Notes: generated by a model from the letters alone, not told the origin. DNA of 27,481 bases from CAZTAK01 sp964611585 (GCA_964611585.1 CAZTAK010000040.1:1-27481), one strand, 5' to 3'. Counted from the first letter of the stretch, positions 15,611 to 23,503 are shown. Numbers and translations: made by a program.

Positions 15611-17488
15611 ATGACCCGACGGCCCGCGCACCCATCCTCCGGCGATATCCGCGACGCGATCGACCTGATCGACTACGGGATCGTTTTGATCGACTCGGAT
15701 ATGCGCGTCGTCGACGCAAACCGCGCCTTCCACAAAATCTGGTCCCTGCCTGAAGACCTAATCAACGGCGCCCCGAAGATCGGAGATCTGATGGATGCCG
15801 TGCGCGCCGGTCTTCCGCAAGGCCTGACGGATTTGGAATGGGCCCGCGCCCGTGACAAACGCCTTGAAGCCATCACCAACGATTCCGGCGAGATTGAATA
15901 CGTGCGCCTTGGCGACAGGCGCACCGTCCGCAGCCGTGTCACGGGTCTGCCCGAGGGCGGACACATGGTGACGATCGATGACGTTACCGGCGTCGTTCGC
16001 CAGGCCGCCGAGGCTTCGACCATGCACGAACACTACGAATTGGCACGGGAAGCCGCCGACCAGTCGATCTGGGATTGGAATCCGGATAGCGGAGAAATCG
16101 CGATCGGCGACCGGTTCTGGGATCAGATCTGGCGTCCCGATCTCGGCCCCGACATTCGCTGGTCCGATTTCGTCGAATTGATCGCGGCGGAACACCGCGA
16201 CCGTTTCGTTGGCGCCGTCCTTTCACTGATGGAATCCGGCGCGGCCGAGCGACACGGCGAGATCGACGACCTCGTCATTCCGACTCTTCACGGCGAGCCG
16301 CGGATCTTTGTGCTGACGATCCGCGTCCACATGCCGGTACCGGACGGAGCGGCAACCGTAACCGGCCTGATCCGCGACGTCAGCGAAGCGCGCCGCCTGC
16401 AGACCGGGATCGAAGCCGCGCGCGAACGGGCCGAGCGCGCGAACCAGGCAAAATCAACGTTTCTCGCCACAATCACCCATGAAATCCGCACGCCGCTGAA
16501 CGGGATTCTCGGCACCGCCCGGCTGTTGTCGGCCGCAGGCCTGGCACCCGAACATCGCGACCTCGCGAAACTGATCGAGGAATCGGGCGACGCGCTTTTG
16601 ACGCTCATCAACGATGTTCTCGATGGCGCCAAGATCGAGGCCGACCGCATGGAACTCGAACAGCGCGATTTCGACCTCGCGGGTGTGGTCCGCAATACCG
16701 TACGCCTGATGGCGCCGGTCGCCGGCAACAAGGGGCTGGCGATCGAAACCGACATCGCCGAAGGCGATTACCATTTGTCGGGCGACGCTGGGCGAATCCG
16801 GCAGGTGCTGCTGAATTTGCTCGGCAATGCCTTGAAATTCACCTCTCAGGGCCACATCGCGGTGTCGCTGAAGCCCGAACCCAGCACTCCGGACACCGTT
16901 CTCGCGCGTCTGACCGTGACCGATACCGGAATCGGAATCGCCAACGATGCAAAAACACGCCTGTTTCAGCGCTTCGGCCAGGCTGACGCCTCGATCGCCC
17001 GCGAATACGGCGGCACCGGATTGGGTCTTGCCATCAGTGCGAGCCTCGCGCGGGCCATGGGTGGCAAGATCGGTTTCGAAAGCGAACTCGGAAAAGGCAG
17101 TACCTTCTGGGTCTTGATTCCGTTGGCGCGGGCCGAGGGGGCCCCACCCAAGAACGCCGCCGCCGAGCCTGCCGGCAGCGTCGCGCTGCCAACCAAGGTG
17201 TTGGTGGTCGAGGATAATTCATTGAACCAACGGCTGCTGGAAGCCCTGATCGAACGCTGGGGCGGGGCGGTGGAAATCGTCGCAAGTGGCGAGGCCGCCG
17301 TCGAGGCTATTGCGGCGCAGGAATTCGATCTGGTCCTGATGGACGTGCAGCTTCCGGGCATCGACGGTTTTGAGGCCGCCGCGCGAATCCGCGCCTTGCC
17401 GTCCGGCGGCGCCCTGCCGATTCTGGCGATGTCCGCGCACGACGAATCGGAAATCGGCGACCGCGCCTCGAAGGCGGGCATGGACTGA
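15611..17488 (+). CDS. Hybrid sensor histidine kinase, N-terminal part up to an in-frame TGA in the receiver domain
   Basis: Residues about 14-125 and 140-258 form two PAS-type sensor domains. A short coiled coil leads to HisKA with the phospho-acceptor His290 (ITHEIRTPLNGIL). The ATPase domain shows the N box with Asn406 (LLGNALKF), DTGIGIA and YGGTGLGLAIS. The receiver domain starts at VLVVEDN (530-536) and has phospho-acceptor Asp578 (LVLMDVQLPG). No transmembrane segment is seen, so it senses a cytoplasmic cue. TGA at 17486-17488 (codon 626) interrupts the receiver just after KAGMD. The same frame continues with LVPKPLDP, which holds the conserved receiver Lys, and then an Hpt domain. As written, the product lacks that Lys, the last receiver helix and Hpt. 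An incomplete phosphorelay or an error is likely. Confidence 0.88.
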   Translation: MTRRPAHPSSGDIRDAIDLIDYGIVLIDSDMRVVDANRAFHKIWSLPEDLINGAPKIGDLMDAVRAGLPQGLTDLEWARARDKRLEAITNDSGEIEYVRLGDRRTVRSRVTGLPEGGHMVTIDDVTGVVRQAAEASTMHEHYELAREAADQSIWDWNPDSGEIAIGDRFWDQIWRPDLGPDIRWSDFVELIAAEHRDRFVGAVLSLMESGAAERHGEIDDLVIPTLHGEPRIFVLTIRVHMPVPDGAATVTGLIRDVSEARRLQTGIEAARERAERANQAKSTFLATITHEIRTPLNGILGTARLLSAAGLAPEHRDLAKLIEESGDALLTLINDVLDGAKIEADRMELEQRDFDLAGVVRNTVRLMAPVAGNKGLAIETDIAEGDYHLSGDAGRIRQVLLNLLGNALKFTSQGHIAVSLKPEPSTPDTVLARLTVTDTGIGIANDAKTRLFQRFGQADASIAREYGGTGLGLAISASLARAMGGKIGFESELGKGSTFWVLIPLARAEGAPPKNAAAEPAGSVALPTKVLVVEDNSLNQRLLEALIERWGGAVEIVASGEAAVEAIAAQEFDLVLMDVQLPGIDGFEAAARIRALPSGGALPILAMSAHDESEIGDRASKAGMD

Positions 17489-17491
17489 CTG

Positions 17492-17965
17492 GTGCCCAAG
17501 CCGCTCGATCCGGCGCAGTTATTGGAACTGTTGCGAAAACATGCCGCCGGCGCCGTGCCGCGCGGTGCGGCAGACGAATCGCTCAAGCGGGTCTACCACC
17601 GGATGGTTGAAATCCTCGGGACCGCCCGGACCGCGGAGCACTACCGCGAATTCGAGCGCGACCTCGAGGCCCGGCTTGTCCGGATCGAACGCCTTGAGGG
17701 CACCGGCGATTTCATCGGCCTCGCGCGCGAGGCCCACGACTTTTCGAGTACTGCCGGCAACCTCGGATATTCGGACCTGGCCGATCTCGGACGGACAATC
17801 GAGGGCCATTGCCGGACGGGAGACACCGGCGGGGCCCGCCGCCGGGTGAGATCGCTTGCGGCCGCGGCGGCGGCGGCCAAACGGGCGCTGGCCGCGGTGC
17901 TGGACCGGTCGGGCGGCAGCGGCCAACCGGCTCAGCCGCACGAATCCCCGCCGAAACGGCCCTGA
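17492..17965 (+). CDS. C-terminal end of the receiver plus Hpt phosphotransfer domain, separated by TGA from the kinase
   Basis: This is the direct in-frame continuation of the hybrid kinase. A GTG at 17492 lies one codon after the TGA and could restart translation. The first residues (PKPLDPAQLLELLRKH) complete the receiver domain. An Hpt domain follows with His82 in AREAHDFSSTAGNLG, matching the family's AHxLKGxAxxLG pattern. The tail is rich in Ala, Arg and Pro. Alone it would be a 157-aa Hpt module; joined to the kinase it completes a His-Asp-His phosphorelay protein of about 784 residues. A separate function through reinitiation is possible, but decay or a base error is simpler. Confidence 0.7.
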   Translation: MPKPLDPAQLLELLRKHAAGAVPRGAADESLKRVYHRMVEILGTARTAEHYREFERDLEARLVRIERLEGTGDFIGLAREAHDFSSTAGNLGYSDLADLGRTIEGHCRTGDTGGARRRVRSLAAAAAAAKRALAAVLDRSGGSGQPAQPHESPPKRP

Positions 17966-18142
17966 TTCCCGGGCGAGGGCGGAAACCAGCCGCAACCGGT
18001 CGAGTTTCAATGTGCCGCAGAGCGCTGCCGTAACGCCCCGGCCACGCCAGGTTGCGGCGTTTACTTCCTGTTAGCCAAACCTGAGTAGGCTGTGGTCCTT
18101 CGACTAAACGATGGGAACGCCGGGCTCGGTCCGGGCAGCGTC

Positions 18143-19306
18143 ATGGCGAGATTTGCAACGCAGCGCGCCGATTCCGGCGACCAAACCGCCAAAAAAGAAG
18201 CCAAGCCAGCCAAGAAGAAGGCGAAACGTGGCTTTGGCCTGTCGCTGATTCGGCGCGGCAAAGCGGCCGGCAATAATGCGCCGGAAGACGAAGACAATGA
18301 GATCATTGACGACGACGACGAAGACGGGGAAACGGCCGGCGTCAAGTACACCTTCGGCCACAAGTTCCGGGCCTGGTGGGAAGGCGTCCCCCCTGCCGAT
18401 CTCAAGACCAACGACGACGCCGACGATGCAGACGATGAATTCATCCCGGTGCGGCGCGCCCCACCACCGCTCCACCCCGCGGAAGAGAGCGCCGACAATG
18501 TCAAGACGACGAAGGTCGTCGCGCATTGGAACCCGACACGAATCCAGGCCGCCGAACTGGTTTGGGGCAAAGGCAATTCGGGCCCTGGCGACCAAGCTTA
18601 TCTGCTGGAACTGGTCAGGATCCTACATCTCACCTCGGACATGACCGTCCTCAATCTCGGCGCCGGGCTGGGCGGCGCAGCCAGACTTTTTTCCGAGCAG
18701 TTCGGTCTGTGGATTACGGCGCAGGAAGCCTCGCCGGTTCTCGCCGAGGCGGCGATGGAGCGTTCGGTCATGGCAGGCATGACCAAGAAGGTCCCCGTTA
18801 CAACGTTCGATCCGGCCGAACCGGACTTGCCGGAGAAGAAGTTCGACTTCGTCTTTTCCAGGGAAGCGTTATTCCGGCTCGAGAACAAGCGCGTCTGGCT
18901 CGACGCCCTCGCCGCCGCGTCCAAGGCCACTTGCCAATTCGTCTTCACCGACCTCGTCACCCGGGAACCTGCCGAGGCGGGGCACGGCCTGATCGACGCG
19001 TGGAAGGCGGTTGATCCGGAGGTGCCACACCTTTGGACGCTCGAACAATACAAGGACTATTTTGCGAACGGCATGCTGGCAACACTGCATGCGCCGCTGG
19101 ACCTGACCGAAAGCTTTTGCAGTCTGATCATCAGCGGCTGGTGGAAGGCCCAGCGCACCATGCGCAGAATGAAACAATCTGGCGACTACGATCCACTGCT
19201 TTTGGACGCGTTGGCGGAAGAGGCCGAGTTGTGGGCGCTCTGCACGGCGGCGTTGCAGTCGGGCGAACTCGCGGTCTACCGCTTCTACGGCAACAAGCGG
19301 GGTTAG
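18143..19306 (+). CDS. SAM-dependent methyltransferase with charged N-terminal extension
   Basis: A 387-aa protein. Residues 1-130 are low complexity: a Lys/Ala-rich stretch (about 16-30), an acidic run (EDEDNEIIDDDDEDGE, 49-63) and a conserved-looking FGHKFRAWWEG block (71-81). The catalytic part is a class I methyltransferase with motif I VLNLGAGLGGAARLF (169-183) and a following acidic residue in TAQEAS. RIQAAELVWGKGNSGPGDQ resembles alphaproteobacterial methyltransferases of unknown substrate. The start at 18143 is chosen over a GTG at 18092; neither has a strong ribosome site. It stands between the kinase and ftsH as an apparently single gene. The charged extension could bind nucleic acid or membrane partners, which is speculation. 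Confidence 0.8.
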   Translation: MARFATQRADSGDQTAKKEAKPAKKKAKRGFGLSLIRRGKAAGNNAPEDEDNEIIDDDDEDGETAGVKYTFGHKFRAWWEGVPPADLKTNDDADDADDEFIPVRRAPPPLHPAEESADNVKTTKVVAHWNPTRIQAAELVWGKGNSGPGDQAYLLELVRILHLTSDMTVLNLGAGLGGAARLFSEQFGLWITAQEASPVLAEAAMERSVMAGMTKKVPVTTFDPAEPDLPEKKFDFVFSREALFRLENKRVWLDALAAASKATCQFVFTDLVTREPAEAGHGLIDAWKAVDPEVPHLWTLEQYKDYFANGMLATLHAPLDLTESFCSLIISGWWKAQRTMRRMKQSGDYDPLLLDALAEEAELWALCTAALQSGELAVYRFYGNKRG

Positions 19307-19390
19307 ACCGTACGCACGGCCGGTCTGCCCGATCCGTCGCCACGCCGCGGCAAATAGCCGCCTCGCCCCCCGAAGTTCACGTACTACCTG

Positions 19391-19396
19391 TATAAT
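19391..19396 (+). promoter_or_regulatory. Candidate -10 box upstream of ftsH
   Basis: A perfect TATAAT lies 67 bp before the ftsH start in otherwise G+C-rich sequence. No good -35 box is found at the usual spacing, so this may be an activator-dependent promoter or chance. Confidence 0.35.
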
Positions 19397-19462
19397 GGGC
19401 CTGCCGCAGCCGCCCCGCGGGGGTCGGCCGCCGTCTGAGCCGGGCCCACGAGGGGGCAGCGC

Positions 19463-19855
19463 ATGGACAAGAAGCTTCAGTTCAACATCTGGTACTTCGT
19501 CATCGCCCTGTTGGCGATCCTGCTGCTGCAAAGCCTGTGGACGCGCTCCCAGCAGGTCGAGACCATCCCTTACAGCGCGTTCCTGGCGCTTCTCGAATCC
19601 GGCCAGGTGGAAGACATCATCGTCACCGAAACCGCGATCCGCGGCACCTTCAAGGCATCACAATCCGACGGCGCCACCCGGTTCACCACAACCCGGGTCG
19701 ATCCGGACATTGCCGAAGACCTTGCCCGATATGGCGTTGAGTTCAAGGGCGAGGTGCCAAATACGCTTGTCACCGGGCTGCTGTCGTGGCTGGTACCGGT
19801 GATCTTGTTCCTCGGCATCTGGCTGTTTTTGTTCCGCCGCATCGCCGACCGCTAG
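19463..19855 (+). CDS. ftsH: FtsH N-terminal membrane anchor, ended by an in-frame TAG
   Basis: A 130-aa segment corresponding to the N-terminal part of FtsH. It has a first transmembrane helix (about 10-24), a periplasmic domain with the typical IPYSAFLALLESGQVEDIIV, and a second transmembrane helix (about 107-125) ending in LFRRIADR. The ATG at 19463 is preceded by GAGGGGG. TAG at 19853-19855 follows directly; the same frame then reads GLGGAMTIGKSKAKVY, the universal FtsH linker, where related proteins have Gln (CAG) at the stop position. A single C-to-T change therefore splits the gene exactly between membrane anchor and AAA+ module. The protein as written would be a membrane stub. Confidence 0.88.
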   Translation: MDKKLQFNIWYFVIALLAILLLQSLWTRSQQVETIPYSAFLALLESGQVEDIIVTETAIRGTFKASQSDGATRFTTTRVDPDIAEDLARYGVEFKGEVPNTLVTGLLSWLVPVILFLGIWLFLFRRIADR

Positions 19856-19870
19856 GGTCTTGGCGGCGCC

Positions 19871-21358
19871 ATGACCATCGGCAAGAGCAAGGCCAAAGTC
19901 TACATGGAAACAGATGTGGGCGTCACCTTCGAGGACGTGGCCGGGGTCGACGAGGCCAAGGAGGAACTTGAGGAAATCGTCGCCTTCCTGAAAAACCCTT
20001 CGCAGTACGCACGATTGGGGGCGCGCATCGCCAAGGGAATTCTGCTGGTGGGCCAGCCCGGCACCGGCAAGACACTGCTGGCGCGCGCCGTCGCGGGCGA
20101 GGCGGGCGTCGTGTTCTTTTCGATCAACGGCTCGGAATTCGTCGAGATGTTCGTCGGCGTGGGCGCGGCGCGGGTGCGCGACCTGTTCGAACAGGCGCGC
20201 CAGGCCGCCCCTTGCATCATCTTCATCGACGAACTCGACGCGCTCGGGCGCGCCCGTGGACTGTACCCCGGTGGCGGCGGCCACGATGAAAAGGAACAGA
20301 CGCTCAACCAGCTTTTGGCCGAACTCGACGGCTTCAATCCGCAACAGGGCGTGGTCCTGCTGGCCGCCACCAACCGGCCGGAAATTCTCGACCCGGCCCT
20401 GTTGCGCGCCGGCCGCTTCGACCGCCAGATTCTGGTCGACCGCCCCGACAGGCAAGGGCGATTGCAGATCCTTCTGGTGCACCTCCGCAAAGTGACCTCC
20501 GACACCGATGTCGACCCGGAAAAGGTTGCGCAAATGACGCCGGGTTTCACCGGCGCCGATCTCGCCAACCTGGTGAACGAGGCCGCGGTCGTGGCGACCC
20601 GGCGGGACGCGCCCGCCGTGGCGATGGAGGACTTCACCGCCGGTATCGAACGCATCGTCGCCGGGCTTGAGAAGAAAAGCCGGATTCTCAACGAGCTCGA
20701 GCGCCGCACCGTCGCCCACCACGAAATGGGGCACGTGCTGGTGGCGATGTCGTTACCGGGGTCGGACCGGGTGCACAAGGTTTCGGTGATCCCGCGCGGC
20801 ATCAGCGCCTTGGGCTACACCATGCAACGGCCGACCGAAGACCGGTATCTGATGCGCGAATCCGAACTCGAAAACAAACTAGCCGTGCTGCTGGGCGGGC
20901 GGGCCGCCGAGAAACTGGTCTTCGAGCATCTGTCCACTGGCGCCGCGGACGACCTTGCCAAGGCGACCGAGATCGCGCGCTCGATGGTGATGCGCTACGG
21001 CATGAACGAAAAACTGGGGCAGGCCGCCTACGAGACCGAACCGGCGCCGTTTTTTGGGACGCCGTCGGGTTTGATGGCACCGGGCACGCGCACCTATTCG
21101 GAGGAAACCTCGCGCGAGATTGACACCGAGGTGCGTATACTGATCGAAACCGCGTTCGAGCGCGCCACCACGATCCTCGCCGGGCACCGGGCGCTGCTGC
21201 AACGAAGCGCGGCCGAACTTCTCGAAAAAGAGACCTTCGACGAGGACGACGTGGCGCGGCTGACGCGCGCTTTCACGGGATCCGATGCGGCCAAACCCGA
21301 ACCGGACGCGGGCGCAGGCGGCAAGGTCGAAGACACGGACGCCGACGCGGCGCAGTGA
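19871..21358 (+). CDS. ftsH: FtsH AAA+ zinc metalloprotease module (continuation after the TAG)
   Basis: ATP-dependent degradation of membrane and unstable cytoplasmic proteins. These 495 residues hold everything but the anchor: Walker A GQPGTGKT (61-68; Gln replaces the usual Pro), the pore loop MFVGVGA, Walker B IIFIDE, the second region of homology with ATNRP and arginine fingers RAGRFDR, and the zinc motif HEMGH (284-288). A third zinc ligand Asp lies in GAADDLAKAT. All catalytic residues are present, so selection was recent. ATG 19871 lies 15 bases after the TAG of the anchor part, with no clear ribosome site; translation would depend on readthrough or reinitiation. Read through, the whole protein is about 631 residues, normal for FtsH. 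It may be a second FtsH paralogue, since the genes that usually flank the housekeeping copy are absent. Confidence 0.9.
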   Translation: MTIGKSKAKVYMETDVGVTFEDVAGVDEAKEELEEIVAFLKNPSQYARLGARIAKGILLVGQPGTGKTLLARAVAGEAGVVFFSINGSEFVEMFVGVGAARVRDLFEQARQAAPCIIFIDELDALGRARGLYPGGGGHDEKEQTLNQLLAELDGFNPQQGVVLLAATNRPEILDPALLRAGRFDRQILVDRPDRQGRLQILLVHLRKVTSDTDVDPEKVAQMTPGFTGADLANLVNEAAVVATRRDAPAVAMEDFTAGIERIVAGLEKKSRILNELERRTVAHHEMGHVLVAMSLPGSDRVHKVSVIPRGISALGYTMQRPTEDRYLMRESELENKLAVLLGGRAAEKLVFEHLSTGAADDLAKATEIARSMVMRYGMNEKLGQAAYETEPAPFFGTPSGLMAPGTRTYSEETSREIDTEVRILIETAFERATTILAGHRALLQRSAAELLEKETFDEDDVARLTRAFTGSDAAKPEPDAGAGGKVEDTDADAAQ

Positions 21359-21610
21359 TTTCACGCGCCTCTCCTCTGCATCCTTGAGCGCCGCAATCTG
21401 GGCATCGCCGGCGCGGCGTGTGCCGCGCCGAATGACCCCGCCGAGGGCACCGGAGCACGCGGCGTTTGCGCGGTCGCGACGCTACGCGGCGAGGCGTCAT
21501 GCAGCCGCGAGCGGGTTGAGATGTCGGGAAGGGACGCAGAAAGGCCGCACCCGGTTTATGCCGGGCGGAGCGCGCGGCGGTGCTGGTGGCGTTGGCGGCC
21601 GCCAAAAAGC
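21359..21610. other. Intergenic region after ftsH; no gene seen
   Basis: No convincing coding frame. Open frames here are Arg/Ala/Gly-rich translations of G+C-rich sequence. It ends at the terminator of the cold-shock gene. Confidence 0.5.
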
Positions 21611-21641
21611 AAAAAAAGAGGGAGCCCGAGGCTCCCTCTTT
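21611..21641 (-). terminator. Rho-independent terminator for the leftward cold-shock gene
   Basis: A perfect 12-bp stem (AAAGAGGGAGCC and GGCTCCCTCTTT, 21615-21626 and 21630-21641) encloses a 3-nt loop. Read on the minus strand the hairpin is followed by a run of seven T (21617 down to 21611), so it terminates transcripts coming from csp. On the plus strand only three T follow, so it is weaker for ftsH. Confidence 0.88.
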
Positions 21642-21649
21642 GGTCGCGG

Positions 21650-21756
21650 TTAGAGCTTTTCCCGTTCGCATGCGCTCACGCGAAAAGCTCTATCCCTTTG
21701 ACATAGAACGCAAATCGTCGTTGCCGGCGATTCCGCCGCCTCGGGATTTGCGTTAG
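21650..21756 (-). repeat. Dispersed 107-bp palindromic element R2, copy 2 (inverted relative to copy 1)
   Basis: Same length as 6733-6839 and about 92% identical on the opposite strand. Two internal hairpins: CGCAAATC with GATTTGCG, and TAGAGCTTTTC with GAAAAGCTCTA (11-bp arms). Read on the minus strand it starts and ends with CTAA, consistent with a 4-bp YTAR target duplication. It lies between the csp stop codon and the csp terminator, and its first bases form the csp TAA. Confidence 0.88.
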
Positions 21757-21959
21757 TCTGCCACTCTGAGGTTTTCGGCAGCCATTTTTCCGTTGCCGCT
21801 GGGCGCGAGGTCGAATTCGACCCGCTGACCCTCGTTCAGTTGGGTCAGGCCCGCGCGCTCGACGGCGGAAATATGGACAAAGGCGTCCTTGTCGCTGCCG
21901 TCCTGGCTAATGAAGCCAAATCCCTTGGCGGGATTGAACCACTTTACTGTTCCGATCAT
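21753..21959 (-). CDS. Cold-shock-domain protein, CspA family
   Basis: A single-domain RNA chaperone of 68 aa that binds single-stranded RNA and DNA and keeps mRNAs unfolded. Seen: MIGTVKWFNPAKGFGFI with RNP1 (KGFGFI) and RNP2 (AFVHIS), then a typical C-terminal strand EFDLAPSGNGKMAAENLRV. GGA lies 10 nt upstream of the ATG. The long non-coding stretch upstream fits the long 5' leader usual in csp genes, but no cold-shock box was identified. The stop codon is built from the end of repeat R2, directly after Asp68, and the terminator lies beyond the repeat. Confidence 0.95.
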   Translation of the reverse strand: MIGTVKWFNPAKGFGFISQDGSDKDAFVHISAVERAGLTQLNEGQRVEFDLAPSGNGKMAAENLRVAD

Positions 21960-22692
21960 TCAATCGTTCCAATCGTACGTAATAAGAAATACCGCGGGCG
22001 CACCATGCGGCCACGGGTTCAGTTCGCAATTTCCGGGGAGGTATTTTCGAGGCTTGGTCGGCGTGACGAAGCGAATACGCCGGGTTTTGAAGACTGAGCC
22101 CGGTACTTGGGAACGCCCGCCCGGCGTTACAAGCCCCACCGATCTGCGGATCGCCAAACCCCCGCACCGGGGATCCGCGAGGGGCAGATTTGACCCTTCG
22201 GGGGCGCGCCGTTCGATCCTTCTGTGCAAGGCCGATCGGCGAGAGCGGCAGACCCTCGGGCGGAGTGCCATGGCCAATCATCGAACAGGTAAACCGGCAC
22301 TAACATATTGAAGAATAATGATTTTTCCCCATCGGCTTGAGCCCCACCGGCGCAGTTCCTTGCGGTATTGCTCTCGGCCAACGTCTTGATGGGTTCAGTG
22401 TTATTCGAGGTTTGGCCTCGAGTACCTTGGGTTCGAAGATCGGATATACCCCCTTGGAAAGTGGGTTGAATCTTTCCTGATGTTGCAGCGAATCGTCCAT
22501 AGCCCGGACTGACGGGTGCACCGGGCTGGCCGGAATGCTTTATTCGGCCGATAAGGTTCCCGGCGAGGAGCTCTTTGACGTATGCTGCTGTGGGCCCTGC
22601 GGCTTCCTCGCTGCGGCCCCGGCATTCCGGAATATCGGCAGGAAAGCGACCGCCGACGCCGGGCCCTACACCGCCAACGCAGGAACGACTCC
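21960..22692. other. Long intergenic region upstream of csp; no gene identified
   Basis: About 730 bp without a supported gene. The part next to csp should carry its promoter and leader. Around 22330-22380 there is a stretch (ACCGGCGCAGTTCCT, then GCTCTC) that resembles 15328 onward and may be a dispersed repeat. Frames on the minus strand here give short Arg/Pro-rich or mixed products without recognisable domains. TTGACG at 22574 could be a -35 box for the small gene at 22693, but no -10 was found at suitable spacing. Confidence 0.45.
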
Positions 22693-22980
22693 ATGGCACG
22701 ACGGCCCAACTACAGTCACGAACGCCGCGAACGCGACCGCGCGAAATCAGCAAAACGCGCGGCGCGCGCCGAGGCCAGGACGCAAAAGGCCAGGGAACGC
22801 AGAGGCGAGGTCTCCGAATCCGACGAGCCGGGGTCCGAATCAGGGTCCGAGACAAGTCCCGTGACCGGGAGCGGGACAAATGAGCCGGACCCCGAGGCAG
22901 GGTCCGAGACGAGTGCTTCGGAGCCCGAAGAAGGGTCCGAGCCGGGACCCGTAACGAAATCCCGCGACACCGAAACCTGA
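22693..22980 (+). CDS. Small charged protein with basic coiled N-terminus and acidic low-complexity tail
   Basis: A 95-aa protein. The start (MARRPNYSHERRERDRAKSA) is strongly basic and helical and resembles small conserved alphaproteobacterial proteins of unknown function that open with a KPNYxFE(R/K) pattern. From about residue 38 the protein is made of Ser, Glu, Gly, Pro and Thr with recurring GSE and EPG steps, encoded by degenerate repeats of GGGTCCGAG. AGGA lies 9 nt before the ATG. A signal peptide and membrane segments are absent. Repeat slippage has probably changed the tail length. Function unknown. Confidence 0.6.
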   Translation: MARRPNYSHERRERDRAKSAKRAARAEARTQKARERRGEVSESDEPGSESGSETSPVTGSGTNEPDPEAGSETSASEPEEGSEPGPVTKSRDTET

Positions 22981-23281
22981 CGGCCGTCCTGCCGGAGGCG
23001 GGTCACCCGGTGGCCAGCTGCGATAATCCCGGCCGATGATGCGGTAGGCTTTGCGCACGAGGCACGGGGCATCGATGGTTCCTGCCAGAACTTCTTGTTC
23101 GCGAACGCTTTGCCCGATCCCGATTTGAAGTATTTCTCAAGTTCGCGCGCGTTTCTTTCGATTTGCACGGCTACATAGGACTTCAGCTCAACCGGCAGGT
23201 AGGCCTTGGTTGATTCCCCCTGTCCTCGTTGATGAGAGGCGATTCTTCGTCGAAGATCGCTCGTCGACCCGACCTACACAT
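22960..23281 (-). pseudogene. Possible decayed gene of unknown family, two frame changes
   Basis: Three minus-strand frame pieces join into one protein-like sequence. From ATG 23281: MCRSGRRAIFDEESPLINEDRG. After a shift at the C run 23216-23220: ESTKAYLPVELKSYVAVQ and ERNARELEKYFKSGSG, to KKFWQE. After a second shift near 23073: TIDAPCLVRKAYRIIGRDY, then RSWPPGDPPPAGRP. The pieces have coherent amino-acid composition and abut exactly at the shifts, one of them in a homopolymer. I do not recognise the family. No clear stop is found before it runs antisense into the gene at 22693. It could be chance, a decayed gene, or an intact gene with sequence errors. Confidence 0.35.
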
Positions 23282-23503
23282 CCCCGTTGCGTAATCGAAG
23301 AAAGCAGACGTACCACATGGCAGGAGCCGTCTCCCTTCGCTCCTGGCGGCCGGTCCGCCGAAGGCTTCGGGCCGCGGGCGGGAACTTAAGGAAGACACGC
23401 CTACGCCCATACGCCTTCGGGTGGCGGCGCCCCTCCGTGGCCTGCCATCCGAAGCCGCAGGCGGGCCCGGCCCAGGATCAGAAATTCGAGGTTTCGGGCG
23501 GGG

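Noticed and set aside
17486..17488. TGA read as selenocysteine in the kinase
   Set aside because: Receiver domains do not use a catalytic Cys or Sec at this position, and no SECIS-like hairpin was seen directly downstream.
15163..19855. Alternative genetic code or stop reassignment (TAG as Gln, TGA as an amino acid)
   Set aside because: TAG ends many intact genes here (lyase at 9636, GST at 13593, methyltransferase at 19306, PAS protein at 25991), and TGA ends others (folD, the ftsH protease part, msrB). General reassignment is therefore excluded.
22127..22879. Minus-strand frame of 250 codons upstream of csp as a possible transposase remnant
   Set aside because: No transposase or integrase motif could be found, and the composition (Arg, Pro, Gly, Ser) is that of non-coding G+C-rich DNA.
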